Shown: positions 32,788 through 41,466 of the stretch, in pieces | Numbering within the stretch: the first letter of the stretch is position 1 | Layout of the letters: each line of letters opens with the position of its first letter | DNA from: Aeromonas diversa CDC 2478-85 | GTDB taxonomy: Bacteria; Pseudomonadota; Gammaproteobacteria; Enterobacterales; Aeromonadaceae | Direction of reading: 5' to 3' | NCBI RefSeq assembly: GCF_000819805.1 | Contig: NZ_CDCE01000027.1 | Coordinates: forward strand, 99,847 to 163,846 | DNA length: 64,000 nucleotides | The notes under the pieces: model-generated | Seen by the model: the letters and a program-made list of their open reading frames with translations, nothing else | Database searches by the model: none | Told to the model about the DNA's origin: nothing | Position numbers and translations under genes: made by a program

Positions 32788-33208
32788 CCGGCCCATACTG
32801 CTGGTAGAGGACAACCCGGATGATGAGGCCCTGGCCATGCGGGCATTTCGCCGTTGCAATATCAGCAACGAGATCATGGTGGCCAGGGACGGGGCCGAGG
32901 CGCTGGATATGTTGATGGGGGAAGAGGGAGCCATCAACCGCCATTGCCTGCCTGCCGTGATGTTGCTCGATCTCAACTTGCCTAAGATAGGCGGTCTGGA
33001 TGTGTTGCGCCGTGTTCGGGAGGATGCGACGACTCGTCATCTACCCGTAGTGATTCTTACCTCGTCCAAACACGACGAAGATCTGGTGACCAGCTACAAC
33101 CTGGGCGTCAACAGCTATGTGCGCAAGCCGGTGGACTTCGAGGAGTTCGCCAAGGCGGTCAGCCAGCTCGGCATGTATTGGCTGCTGATCAACGAACTAC
33201 CCTACTAG
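32777..33208 (+). CDS. Single-domain response regulator (Rcp1-like)
   Basis: This is a stand-alone receiver of 143 residues. The acidic pair is in LVEDNPDDEAL, the phospho-acceptor aspartate is in VMLLDLNLPKIGG, and the conserved lysine is in YVRKPVDF. There is no DNA-binding or enzymatic output domain. A GAGGAGA ribosome site six bases before ATG 32777 sets the start inside the kinase 3-prime end. It probably receives phosphate from the preceding kinase and may act as a phosphate shuttle or allosteric partner for the next gene product. Confidence 0.92.
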   Translation: MNNNRPILLVEDNPDDEALAMRAFRRCNISNEIMVARDGAEALDMLMGEEGAINRHCLPAVMLLDLNLPKIGGLDVLRRVREDATTRHLPVVILTSSKHDEDLVTSYNLGVNSYVRKPVDFEEFAKAVSQLGMYWLLINELPY

Positions 33209-33234
33209 CGAATGCTTTCCCGGAGGGATGTGAG

Positions 33235-34956
33235 ATGGACAGACAATCCCTGCATGCCTTGATCGTCGAGGATGAAGAGGACGATCTTCATTTGCTGCTG
33301 CGTGAGTTGCGGCGAAGCGGCTATGAACCTGACTATGTCAATGTGGACAGTGCCGATGCATTAAGGGGGGCATTGCGCAGGCCAGAGGGGTGGGACATCG
33401 TCTTCTCCGATTTTTCCATGCCAAATTTCGACGGTCTCTCGGCACTGAGCATTGTGCGGCAGCACGACACGGAAGTTCCCTTCATCTTCGTCTCCGGGAC
33501 CATAGGTGAGGAGCTGGCGGTTCAAGCCGTTAGATCAGGGGCTCAAGACTATATCCTAAAAGGCAATCTCAAGCGCCTGTCCGCCGCCGTGCCACGGGAG
33601 CTACGCGAAGCGGATCTGAAGCGAAGGCAGCGTAAAGCCGAAGAGAGGATCGAGTTTCTGGCCAATTATGATGAGCTCACCGGGCTGGCTAACGGCTACC
33701 GTTATCATCAGCAGTTGGAGTCGGCCTGTGAGGCTGCCAAGCAGCAGGGACACCTGGTGGGCTTGATCCTGATTCAGCTGAACAGTCTGGGGGACATCAG
33801 CAGCAGTCTGGGACACAAGGCGAGCGACCGGGTGGTGCAGCTTATGGCGGCTCGTCTGGTCGAGGCTGTGGGTGAGCAGGGGCTAGTTGCCAGGCTGGGG
33901 GGGGATCAGTTTGCGCTGATCCTGCCGACGCTGAAGGAGCGCCAGGAGGTGATGAATGTTGTCTGTGTCTTTCACCGAGTGCTCTGTCAGCCGATCGACT
34001 TATCGGGCTACACGCTGCGCATCCAGGTGGGGCTTGGTATCAGCATCTTCCCCATCGATGGCGAACAGACTGAGCAGTTGCAAGCTAACGCCGCACTGGC
34101 CTTAAACGAGTCAGGTAAGGCGGGGCCAAACGCTTGCCGTTTCTACTTGCCCGACCTGAGGGAGAGCCTGGATCGACGGCTTGGGTTGGAGCGGGATCTA
34201 GACCAAGCCATCGGCCAGGGCGGGTTTACGTTGCACTATCAGCCCCAGATTGATCTGGCCAAGTGGTGCATCTCGGGGGCCGAGGCTTTGTTGCGTTGGC
34301 CGCATCCAGAGAGAGGTTTCATCCCACCGGATCGTTTCATCCCCGTGGCCGAGGAGACCGGACTGATACTGCCGCTTGGCCAGTGGGTGCTGGCCGAGGC
34401 ATGTCGGCAGGCTCATCGCTGGCACATGGCATATGGTCAGAGCTCACCACGGGTGGCGGTGAATTTCTCTGCATTCCAGTTTCGCCAGAGTCATCTGGTC
34501 GAGAGTGTAATGGAGGTGCTACAAAGCGAGGGGCTGTCACCGGAGCGGTTGGAGGTGGAGATCACCGAAAGCGCCTTGATGCAGGAGCCGGAGACTACGC
34601 GGCATATTCTGGAACGGTTGCGGGATCTCGGTGTTTCCATCTCCCTTGACGACTTCGGCACCGGCTATTCCAGCTTGAGTTATCTCAAGCGCTTCCCCGT
34701 CAATGTGCTGAAAATAGACAAGTCATTCATTCAGGATATTCCCCAAAATGGCGACGACATGGAGATCACGCGCGCCATCCTGGCCATGGCTGCCCGGCTT
34801 AACATCAAGGTGGTGGCCGAGGGGGTTGAAACTCGGGACCAGCTCGATTTTCTCCGCAATGAGGGCTGCGATCTGGTCCAGGGTTACTACTTCAGCCGCC
34901 CTGTAGCTGCCGATGATTTCCTATCCTTGCTGTCGAAGCCCATCCAGGGCGCCTGA
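33235..34956 (+). CDS. Response regulator with degenerate GGDEF and intact EAL domain (c-di-GMP phosphodiesterase)
   Basis: This is a 573-residue cytoplasmic regulator. The receiver domain (about 1-125) has acidic residues in IVEDEEDD, the phospho-acceptor in VFSDFSMP and lysine in YILKGNL. The GGDEF domain (about 150-310) carries GGDQF at the active site, so cyclase activity is unlikely. The EAL domain (about 320-570) keeps EALLRW, VNFSAFQF, VEITES, DDFGTGYSSL, KIDKSF and AEGVET, the catalytic set of active phosphodiesterases. A GGAGG site eight bases upstream supports ATG 33235. The stop is six bases from the convergent mnmE stop. The likely output is lowering of cyclic-di-GMP. Confidence 0.92.
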   Translation: MDRQSLHALIVEDEEDDLHLLLRELRRSGYEPDYVNVDSADALRGALRRPEGWDIVFSDFSMPNFDGLSALSIVRQHDTEVPFIFVSGTIGEELAVQAVRSGAQDYILKGNLKRLSAAVPRELREADLKRRQRKAEERIEFLANYDELTGLANGYRYHQQLESACEAAKQQGHLVGLILIQLNSLGDISSSLGHKASDRVVQLMAARLVEAVGEQGLVARLGGDQFALILPTLKERQEVMNVVCVFHRVLCQPIDLSGYTLRIQVGLGISIFPIDGEQTEQLQANAALALNESGKAGPNACRFYLPDLRESLDRRLGLERDLDQAIGQGGFTLHYQPQIDLAKWCISGAEALLRWPHPERGFIPPDRFIPVAEETGLILPLGQWVLAEACRQAHRWHMAYGQSSPRVAVNFSAFQFRQSHLVESVMEVLQSEGLSPERLEVEITESALMQEPETTRHILERLRDLGVSISLDDFGTGYSSLSYLKRFPVNVLKIDKSFIQDIPQNGDDMEITRAILAMAARLNIKVVAEGVETRDQLDFLRNEGCDLVQGYYFSRPVAADDFLSLLSKPIQGA

Positions 34957-34962
34957 GCGCCC

Positions 34963-36324
34963 TCACTTGCCGATACAGAAACTCGAGAAGATGCGGCCAA
35001 GCAGGTCGTCGGAGCTGAACTCGCCGGTGATCTCGGAGAGGGACTCTTGGGCCAGGCGCAGCTCTTCGGCCACCAGCTCGCCGGCGACGAATACCTCTAG
35101 CTGCTCCTTGGCCACCAGCAGACGCTCGGCGGCGCGCTCCAGGGCGTCCAGATGGCGGCGACGGGCCATGAAGCCCCCTTCAGTGTTGCTCTGGAAGCCC
35201 ATGATCGCCTTGAGGTGTTCGCGCAGGGCGGGCAGCCCCAGCTCGGTTTTGGCGGAGATGCGGTAGACGGCGTGACCATTCTGCTCACTCGGGGCCAGAT
35301 CCTCGCCGGTCAGGTCGGCCTTGTTACGAATAACGGTCAGGCCAATGTGGCGCGGCAGCCGATCCACGAAGTCCGGCCAGATCTCGCGCGGGTCCACCGC
35401 GTTTGTGGTGGTGCCGTCGACCATGAACAGCACCCGATCCGCCTGCTCGATCTCGGCCCAGGCGCGCTCTATGCCGATCCGCTCCACCTGATCCTCGGTC
35501 TCGCGCAGGCCGGCGGTGTCGATGATGTGCAGCGGCATGCCATCGATGTGGATGTGCTCGCGCAGCACGTCGCGGGTGGTGCCGGCGATCTCGGTGACGA
35601 TAGCCGATTCCCGGCCGGCCAGGGCGTTGAGCAGGCTCGATTTGCCGGCGTTGGGGCGTCCGGCGATCACCACCTTCATTCCCTCGCGCAGCAGGGCGCC
35701 CTGCTTGGCTTGTGAGCGCACACTCTCGAGATCGTCCATGATGGCGTAGAGATCTCCCGCAACCTTGCCGTCGGAGAGGAAGTCGATCTCCTCGTCTGGA
35801 AAGTCGATGGCTGCTTCTACGTAGATGCGAAGCCGGGTCAGACTCTCCACCAGCTGATGGATACGGCTCGAAAATTGCCCTTGCAGGGAGTGCATGGCGC
35901 TACGGGCGGCCTGTTCGCTGGAGGCCTCGATAAGATCGGCGATGGCCTCGGCCTGGGCCAGGTCCAGCTTGTCGTTCATGAAGGCGCGCTCGCTAAACTC
36001 GCCGGGACGGGCCGGACGCACTCCATCAATCAGCAGGATGCGGCGCATCAGCATGTCGAGGATGACAGGGCCACCGTGGCCTTGCAGCTCCAGCACGTCT
36101 TCACCGGTGAAGCTGTTGGGGGCCTTGAACAGCAGGGCTATACCCTGATCCAGCACTTCACCACCGGCATCCCGAAATGGCAGGTATTCGGCATAACGTA
36201 CCCGGGGGCGCTTGCCGAGCACTATCTCGGCGACCTGTTCTGCCTGCGGGCCGGAGACGCGCAGTATGCCGACGCCGCCGCGGCCGGGAGGGGTGGCCTG
36301 GGCCACAATAGTCTCTGTACTCAT
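34963..36324 (-). CDS. mnmE: tRNA modification GTPase
   Basis: MnmE is the GTPase and folate-binding partner of MnmG in U34 tRNA modification. The protein is 453 residues from ATG 36324, eight bases after GGAGTGA. The N-terminal formyl-folate domain starts [17 protein letters not shown]. The G domain has [17 protein letters not shown] and NKAD, and the C-terminal motif CIGK carries the essential cysteine. It lies downstream of yidC across a terminator and converges on the signalling operon. Confidence 0.98.
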   Translation of the reverse strand: MSTETIVAQATPPGRGGVGILRVSGPQAEQVAEIVLGKRPRVRYAEYLPFRDAGGEVLDQGIALLFKAPNSFTGEDVLELQGHGGPVILDMLMRRILLIDGVRPARPGEFSERAFMNDKLDLAQAEAIADLIEASSEQAARSAMHSLQGQFSSRIHQLVESLTRLRIYVEAAIDFPDEEIDFLSDGKVAGDLYAIMDDLESVRSQAKQGALLREGMKVVIAGRPNAGKSSLLNALAGRESAIVTEIAGTTRDVLREHIHIDGMPLHIIDTAGLRETEDQVERIGIERAWAEIEQADRVLFMVDGTTTNAVDPREIWPDFVDRLPRHIGLTVIRNKADLTGEDLAPSEQNGHAVYRISAKTELGLPALREHLKAIMGFQSNTEGGFMARRRHLDALERAAERLLVAKEQLEVFVAGELVAEELRLAQESLSEITGEFSSDDLLGRIFSSFCIGK

Positions 36325-36360
36325 CAATCTTCACTCCGTCCTGATGCGGCTCATTGTAAT

Positions 36361-36388
36361 AAAAAAGGCGGCCTTCTGGCCGCCTTTT
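36361..36388 (-). terminator. Intrinsic terminator after yidC
   Basis: On the minus strand an 11-base stem (36363-36373 with 36378-36388) around AGAA is followed by a T run (TTTTTTATT) 17 bases after the yidC stop. Confidence 0.92.
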
Positions 36389-36404
36389 GTCATGGGAATC
36401 AGGG

Positions 36405-38039
36405 TTAGCTGCGAGTGTGCAGGCCCTTCTTCTCCAGCTGACGGTAGATGACGGTCTGCTGGATGATGGAGATGACGTTGCTCACCAGCCAGTAGAGGGT
36501 CAGACCGGCCGGGAACCAGAGGAACATGAAGGTGAAGATGATCGGCATGAAGTTCATCACCTTCTGTTGCATCGGGTCTGTGATGGTGGTCGGGCTCATC
36601 TTCTGCAGGAACCACATGGAGGCACCCATCAGCAGCGGCAGCACGAAGAAGGGGTCCTTGACCGACAGGTCGTGGATCCACAGGGCAAACGGTGCGTGGC
36701 GCAGCTCGACCGATTCCATCAGGGCCCAGTAGAGGGCGATGAAGATCGGCATCTGGACCAGGATCGGCAGGCAGCCGCCGAGCGGGTTGACCTTCTCCTT
36801 CTTGTACAGCTCCATCATGCCCTGGGACATCTTCTGGCGGTCGTCGCCAAAGCGCTCGCGCAGGGCGGCCAACTTGGGCTGCAGCATGCGCATCTTGGCC
36901 ATGGAGGTGTACTGGGCCTTGGTCAGCGGGAACATGATGCCGCGCACCAGCAAGGTCAGCATGATGATGGCCAGACCCCAGTTCTGTACCAGGCCGTGGA
37001 ATACGGTCAGCAGCCAGTGCAGGGGCTGGGCGATGAACCAGAGCCAGCCGTAGTCGACGGTCAGGTCCAGGTGGTTGGCCACCTTGGCCATCTGGTCTTG
37101 CAGCTTGGGACCAATCCACAGCTTGCCTTCAACCTCTGCGGTGGTACCGGCGGCGATGTCGACGGCCGGCGCCTTGAAGCCGATGATGGCCTGCTGGCTG
37201 TTATCGACCACGCGGGTGTAGAAGGTGTTGCCTTGATCGGCCTGGGGAGCCCAGGCGGTCACGAAGTAGTGTTGCAGCATGGCAACCCAACCACCCTGGG
37301 TACTCTTCTCCAGGTTGGCTTCCTTCATCTCGTCGAAGGAGTACTTCTTGTAGCGAGTGTCCGCGCTGGAGAAGGCGCCGCCGCGGTAGGCACTGGCCAC
37401 CATGGCGTGACCCTGCTGGCCTTCCGGCGTGGCGATGGTCTGTTTCAGCTGACCGTAGAACTGTACCTGCACCGGCTGCGCGCTCTTGTTGTCGATCTTG
37501 TAGTCGACGCCAACGGCGTAGTCGCCGCGCTTGAGCACGAATTCCTTGGTAAAGGTGACGCCCTGATCGTTGGTCCAGCTCATCGGGACCACCACGCTCT
37601 CCTGACCGTCGGCCAGGGTGTAGCTGGTTTGCTCGGCGTTATAGGTGGGGCGACCCTCCGGACGGGTGTCCGGACCATCGCGACCGATCAGGCCGCTTTG
37701 GGCGATGTAGAGATGCTTGCCGGTTTCCAGCAGTACAAACGGCTGATCCTTGCCTTGCTCCAGGCTGTGAGCCAGCAGCTCGGCCTTGACGATGTCGCCG
37801 CCCTGGGTATCCAGAGTCAGCTTGAGCACGTCGGAAGAGACAGTGATCAGCTTGCGGGCGGCATTGGCCTGCTCGGCAACCTGGGGGACGTCAGCAGACT
37901 GACCGGCAGGGACATAATGCTCGGTCTGCGCGGCAACAGTCGGAGCCGGCTTCGGAGCCTTGTCGGTTTCCCACTGTTGCCAGAGCAGAAAGCTCACGAA
38001 CAGCAGACCGATCAAAAGTAGATTGCGTTGAGATTCCAT
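36405..38039 (-). CDS. yidC: Membrane protein insertase YidC
   Basis: YidC inserts and folds inner-membrane proteins, including the ATP synthase c and a subunits encoded in this window. It has 544 residues. An N-terminal membrane anchor ([18 protein letters not shown]) is followed by a large periplasmic beta-sandwich domain (about 60-345) and a conserved five-helix core. The core contains [24 protein letters not shown] with the functional arginine, and [20 protein letters not shown]. It sits five bases from yidD in the rpmH-rnpA-yidD-yidC order. Confidence 0.98.
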   Translation of the reverse strand: MESQRNLLLIGLLFVSFLLWQQWETDKAPKPAPTVAAQTEHYVPAGQSADVPQVAEQANAARKLITVSSDVLKLTLDTQGGDIVKAELLAHSLEQGKDQPFVLLETGKHLYIAQSGLIGRDGPDTRPEGRPTYNAEQTSYTLADGQESVVVPMSWTNDQGVTFTKEFVLKRGDYAVGVDYKIDNKSAQPVQVQFYGQLKQTIATPEGQQGHAMVASAYRGGAFSSADTRYKKYSFDEMKEANLEKSTQGGWVAMLQHYFVTAWAPQADQGNTFYTRVVDNSQQAIIGFKAPAVDIAAGTTAEVEGKLWIGPKLQDQMAKVANHLDLTVDYGWLWFIAQPLHWLLTVFHGLVQNWGLAIIMLTLLVRGIMFPLTKAQYTSMAKMRMLQPKLAALRERFGDDRQKMSQGMMELYKKEKVNPLGGCLPILVQMPIFIALYWALMESVELRHAPFALWIHDLSVKDPFFVLPLLMGASMWFLQKMSPTTITDPMQQKVMNFMPIIFTFMFLWFPAGLTLYWLVSNVISIIQQTVIYRQLEKKGLHTRS

Positions 38040-38044
38040 AGTCG

Positions 38045-38293
38045 TCAGTTTCTTCGCTTGGGTTGCGGAACCGGGTCATAACCACCCTCGGATAAGGGGT
38101 GGCATTTTAATAGACGTTTACCGCCTAACCAAATGCCAGTTATGAAACCGTGAAGTCGGATGGCTTCTATCGCGTATTGAGAACAAGTCGGGGTAAAGCG
38201 ACAACGGGGTCCCAGCAGGGGGCTGATCACCAGTTGATACACACGTATCAGCTTGATGGCTACCCATTGCAACGGCGTGACAGGGTGCGCCAT
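38045..38293 (-). CDS. yidD: Membrane protein insertion efficiency factor YidD
   Basis: YidD is a small amphipathic membrane-associated protein that assists YidC-dependent insertion. It has 82 residues with the family pattern [19 protein letters not shown], then [11 protein letters not shown] and [13 protein letters not shown]. It overlaps the rnpA 3-prime end by 34 bases, the usual arrangement, so translation is coupled. Confidence 0.97.
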   Translation of the reverse strand: MAHPVTPLQWVAIKLIRVYQLVISPLLGPRCRFTPTCSQYAIEAIRLHGFITGIWLGGKRLLKCHPLSEGGYDPVPQPKRRN

Positions 38294-38616
38294 AGCTTTT
38301 CCAGTAACTTGAACAGTTCCTCGTTATCCATCTCGCGCACACCAGCCTTGGCTATCACGACGATGTCGATGGCCGGCAGTTGATGTTGCTTGAGGCGGAA
38401 ACTCTCACGAACGACGCGTTTGACACGGTTGCGCCAGACGGCACGCTTGAGGGCCTTTTTGGGCACGGCAAGACCGAGTCGGGGATGATCGAGAGAATTG
38501 GGAACAGCGAGGAGGGTTAATTGCGGAGAAGCGGCCCGGACAGGCTCTGCGAATACACGCTTGAAATGATCGGGAGTTAGCAGACGTAACTCCCGGGGGA
38601 AGGTGTGCGTTGGCAT
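38260..38616 (-). CDS. rnpA: Ribonuclease P protein component
   Basis: RnpA is the basic protein partner of the RNase P ribozyme that matures tRNA 5-prime ends. It has 118 residues, with the RNR signature in [22 protein letters not shown] and the N-terminal [12 protein letters not shown]. Its ATG overlaps the rpmH stop codon by one base (TAATG), which implies coupled translation. Confidence 0.97.
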   Translation of the reverse strand: MPTHTFPRELRLLTPDHFKRVFAEPVRAASPQLTLLAVPNSLDHPRLGLAVPKKALKRAVWRNRVKRVVRESFRLKQHQLPAIDIVVIAKAGVREMDNEELFKLLEKLWRTLSRRCNG

Positions 38617-38750
38617 TAAACTACCAGGCGAGCACGACCCTTGGCACGACGAGCGGCCAGAACTTTACGACCGTTGGCAGTGGCCATACGAGCGCGGAAA
38701 CCGTGAGTGCGCTTGCGCTTCAGGTTGGAGGGTTGGAAAGTACGTTTCAT
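38616..38750 (-). CDS. rpmH: 50S ribosomal protein L34
   Basis: L34 is a very small, highly basic protein of the large ribosomal subunit. The frame is 44 codons from ATG 38750 to TAA 38616-38618. It reads [20 protein letters not shown] at the start and ends GRARLVV, a close match to E. coli L34. It is the first gene of the minus-strand rpmH-rnpA-yidD-yidC cluster, with a near-consensus promoter about 90 bases upstream. Confidence 0.98.
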   Translation of the reverse strand: MKRTFQPSNLKRKRTHGFRARMATANGRKVLAARRAKGRARLVV

Positions 38751-38841
38751 GATTTTTTACCGTCTTACTGTACAGTTTTGATTGTCACACTTTAGCCGAC
38801 GCGCCAGCTAATAGCGTGTGACGACTAGCAAAAGAGGCCGA

Positions 38842-38870
38842 ATTCTAAACAGAGTTCGGCTTTTAGTCAA
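38842..38870 (-). promoter_or_regulatory. Promoter of rpmH-rnpA
   Basis: On the minus strand TTGACT (38865-38870), a 17-base spacer and TAGAAT (38842-38847) form a near-consensus sigma-70 promoter. A 9-pair inverted repeat (38837-38860) overlaps the spacer and -10. Confidence 0.75.
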
Positions 38871-38980
38871 TCCGCCGGGGATTGCTGGCAACACCTTGCG
38901 GCCCTGCCAACGCACGATCCCGGTGGATCGCGGGCACCGGATTATACTGGCTACCCGCTCAGGCACAAGGATCCTCTGCG

Positions 38981-39002
38981 AAAAAAGGCGGCTTTCGCCG
39001 CC
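38981..39002 (-). terminator. Intrinsic terminator of the amino-acid ABC operon
   Basis: On the minus strand GGCGGC-GAAA-GCCGCC with a GNRA-type loop is followed by six T, 12 bases after the ATPase gene stop. Confidence 0.92.
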
Positions 39003-39013
39003 AAACACAGAGT

Positions 39014-39748
39014 CTACTTGAGTACTTTTCGCAGGAAGGTGCGGGTTCTGGGATCCTGGGGGTCGACCAGGATCTCGGCCGGCGGCCCCTGCTCGACGAT
39101 GCGGCCTCCCTCCATGAAGATCACTCGATCCGCCACCTCGCGGGCAAATTCGATCTCGTGGGTCACCACCACCATGGTCTGGTGGCGGCGCGCCAGCTGT
39201 TTCATCAGCCCGAGTACCTCGTCGACCCACTCGGGGTCGAGCGCCGAGGTGGGCTCGTCGAACAGAATCACCTTGGAGTGGGCAGCCATGGCCCGGCCTA
39301 TCCCCACTCGTTGCTGTTGGCCGCCGGAGAGGGAAGAGGGGTAGGCATCCTTCTTCTCCTCGAGGCCGATGTCGCGCAGTATGCCGAGCGCGGTGGCATC
39401 GGCCTCGGCGCGCGGCTGCTTCCACACGGTCACCAGCCCCTCGGCGATGTTTTGCTGGGCCGTCTTGTTGGCAAACAGGGCGTAGTTCTGAAACACGAAC
39501 GAGGCGCGCTTGCGCAGCTCGATCGCCTGACGGTCGCTGACGTTCGCCAGGTTCAGGCTCAGATCGTCGATGGCCAGGGTGCCTGCGTCCGGCGTCTCCA
39601 ACAGATTGAGGCAACGCAGCAGGGTGGACTTGCCGGTCCCGGAGGGACCTATGATGACCACTATCTCGCCCTTGCCCACCTCCAGATCGATGCCATCGAG
39701 CACCGTCTTGCCGTCATAGGCCTTGCGCAGGCCGGTCAGTTTAATCAT
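39014..39748 (-). CDS. Polar amino-acid ABC transporter ATPase (GlnQ/TcyN type)
   Basis: This is the ATPase of a polar-amino-acid importer, 244 residues. Walker A is [13 protein letters not shown] near residue 33, the Q loop is in FVFQNYALF, the ABC signature is [14 protein letters not shown], and Walker B is [14 protein letters not shown] with the switch histidine in [10 protein letters not shown]. It is the third gene of a binding protein, permease and ATPase operon, ten bases after the permease. The sequence resembles cystine and glutamine transporters; the substrate cannot be fixed from sequence. Confidence 0.93.
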   Translation of the reverse strand: MIKLTGLRKAYDGKTVLDGIDLEVGKGEIVVIIGPSGTGKSTLLRCLNLLETPDAGTLAIDDLSLNLANVSDRQAIELRKRASFVFQNYALFANKTAQQNIAEGLVTVWKQPRAEADATALGILRDIGLEEKKDAYPSSLSGGQQQRVGIGRAMAAHSKVILFDEPTSALDPEWVDEVLGLMKQLARRHQTMVVVTHEIEFAREVADRVIFMEGGRIVEQGPPAEILVDPQDPRTRTFLRKVLK

Positions 39749-39758
39749 GGCGGCCTCC

Positions 39759-40427
39759 TCAATAAGCCCGGTTGAGACGCAGCTCCAGCAGGTGCTGCAA
39801 GCGGGTGAAGACGATCACCACTACCCAGTAGATGAGCGCCACCGCCATGAAGCTCTCGAAGAAGCGGAAAGAGGAGGATGCCTCCATCTGCGCCTTACCC
39901 ATCAGCTCGGCCACCCCGAAGGTGAAGGCCAGCGAGGTGCTCTTGATCATGTCGATGAAGTAGTTCATCAGGGACGGCGACGCGATACGGGCCGCCTGGG
40001 GCAATATGATCCGCTGCATCGCCTGCAGCCGGCTCATTCCTATGCTGAGGGCTGCCTCCATCTGGCTCTTGTGGATACCCAGGATGGCGGCGCGGATCGA
40101 CTCGGCCATGTAGGCGGCGAAGTGCAGGGTGAGGCCCACCACGGCGGCCGTGAAGGCGTCCATCCCGACGAAGATCGGGAAGACCTGCGGCAGGCCATAG
40201 TAGAGCAGAAACAGCTGGACCAGCAGTGGCGTCCCCCGGAAGAAGGAGATGTAGAGCATGGCCAGCCAGTGGATCACGGGAACGCGAAACACTCGTACTA
40301 TCGCCAACATCAGCGACAGGACGAGTGCCAGCGCGAACCCCCAGAGGGCCATCTCCATCGTGGTGCCCAAGTATTTGAGCAGGATGGGAAACAGCCCCAG
40401 GGTGTACTCGACGTCGAATTCCATCAT
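39759..40427 (-). CDS. Polar amino-acid ABC transporter permease (HisM/GlnP family)
   Basis: This is an inner-membrane permease of 222 residues with about five membrane helices. The family signatures are [21 protein letters not shown] near residue 60 and the ATPase-coupling EAA loop in [22 protein letters not shown]. Two adjacent ATG codons (40427 and 40424) directly follow the binding-protein stop codon. Only one permease gene is present, so it would act as a homodimer. Confidence 0.93.
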   Translation of the reverse strand: MMEFDVEYTLGLFPILLKYLGTTMEMALWGFALALVLSLMLAIVRVFRVPVIHWLAMLYISFFRGTPLLVQLFLLYYGLPQVFPIFVGMDAFTAAVVGLTLHFAAYMAESIRAAILGIHKSQMEAALSIGMSRLQAMQRIILPQAARIASPSLMNYFIDMIKSTSLAFTFGVAELMGKAQMEASSSFRFFESFMAVALIYWVVVIVFTRLQHLLELRLNRAY

Positions 40428-41177
40428 TTATTTGCTGGTGATGTCGGCCGCGAACCACTTCTCGGAGATCTGGCGCAGGGTGCCGTCGGCACGCATGGTG
40501 GTCAGGGCGCCGTCGACTTTCTTCAGCAACGCTTCCTGTTCCGGGGTTTTCAGGAAGGGCAGGGCGTTTTCCAGGGTCTCAAACGGCTTGCCGGCTTGTT
40601 GCAGCGGCAGCTTGGATTCCTTGATCAGCTGGGCGGTGGAGACGCGGTCCATCACGAAGGCGTCGATACGACCCAGGGCGACGTCTTGCTCGAAGGCCGA
40701 GTCATAGGTACGGATATCGATCTTCTTCTCGGGATCGTTCTTGCGCAGCAGTTGCTCGAAGTTGGAACCGAGGTTCACGGCCACCTTCTTGCCGGCCAGA
40801 TCGGCCAGGCCCTGGATGGTGTCGTTACCCTTGCGCACCACTATCTGGGCGCCGTCATAGACGTAGGGCTGGGAGAAGTTGTACTTGGCCTTGCGCTCGT
40901 CGGTGATGGTGATCTGGTTGGAAATGGTGTCGATCTTGCCAGTTTCCAGCATGCCAAACAGGCCGGAGAAGCTGGCGGTGACAAACTCGACCTGATCGCC
41001 AGTGCGCTTGCCGATCTCGTTCCACATGTCGATCTCGAAGCCTTGCAGCTTGTCTTGTTTGACGAAGGTGAACGGGAAGTATTTACCGGACATGCCGACC
41101 TTGATGGTCTCGGCATGAACGCCGGTGGAAAGAGCGGCCAGCAGGATGGCGGCGCCGGAAATCAGCTTGATGGACAT
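40428..41177 (-). CDS. Polar amino-acid periplasmic binding protein
   Basis: This is a periplasmic receptor of 249 residues with a signal peptide ending VHA. The mature protein starts ETIKVGMSGKYFPFTF and continues LQGFEIDMWNEIGKRTG, the family 3 solute-binding signature; the later motif FDTISNQI-like segment reads IDTISNQITITDERKAKY. The start is ATG 41177, eight bases after an AGAGG ribosome site; an upstream in-frame ATG lacks one. It is the first gene of the operon, which sits between rpmH and dnaA. The sequence is most like cystine-type receptors, with low certainty on substrate. Confidence 0.92.
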   Translation of the reverse strand: MSIKLISGAAILLAALSTGVHAETIKVGMSGKYFPFTFVKQDKLQGFEIDMWNEIGKRTGDQVEFVTASFSGLFGMLETGKIDTISNQITITDERKAKYNFSQPYVYDGAQIVVRKGNDTIQGLADLAGKKVAVNLGSNFEQLLRKNDPEKKIDIRTYDSAFEQDVALGRIDAFVMDRVSTAQLIKESKLPLQQAGKPFETLENALPFLKTPEQEALLKKVDGALTTMRADGTLRQISEKWFAADITSK

Positions 41178-41260
41178 GGAATTACCTCTCTGTGTCTGAT
41201 TCATTGTTATGTTGTTTGGTGGTGATGCTAAAGAAATAAAACATATATAAAAAATACGTT

Positions 41261-41281
41261 TTGGTTATATGCAATAACCAA
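41261..41281. repeat. Palindrome TTGGTTAT-ATGCA-ATAACCAA upstream of the ABC operon
   Basis: A perfect 8-base inverted repeat with a five-base centre lies 84 bases upstream of the binding-protein start. On the minus strand TTGCAT (41268-41273) overlaps it and TTATAT lies 18 bases further on, so it is well placed to be an operator over a promoter. Confidence 0.6.
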
Positions 41282-41301
41282 ACGGGGGGGATTCTGCGTT
41301 G

Positions 41302-41428
41302 GATCATCCTGTGGGTAACTTTGGGGATGAATCACTAAGACAAGGCCTTGGATCCTTGAAAGTCAAGGATCTTATTTGTTGGATCCAGGAGGCGATCGCT
41401 GGTGATCCCCCCCCCAAAAACGTACAAT
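41302..41428 (+). promoter_or_regulatory. dnaA promoter region with clustered GATC sites
   Basis: GATC occurs at 41302, 41351, 41368, 41382, 41394 and 41404. An inverted repeat GATCCTTGA-AAG-TCAAGGATC spans 41351-41371, and TGTGGGTAA near 41310 is a near-match DnaA box. A candidate -10 TACAAT is at 41423-41428, just after a C run. Dam-site clustering here suggests SeqA-type control, as at E. coli dnaA. Confidence 0.6.
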
Positions 41429-41466
41429 AGTCGGTCTTTGATTCAACACTGTTACGGGAGTTTAGA

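Noticed and set aside
39723..41225. A 500-codon plus-strand frame antisense to the ABC transporter genes
   Set aside because: It mirrors three real genes in a high-G+C context and shows no domain or ribosome site.
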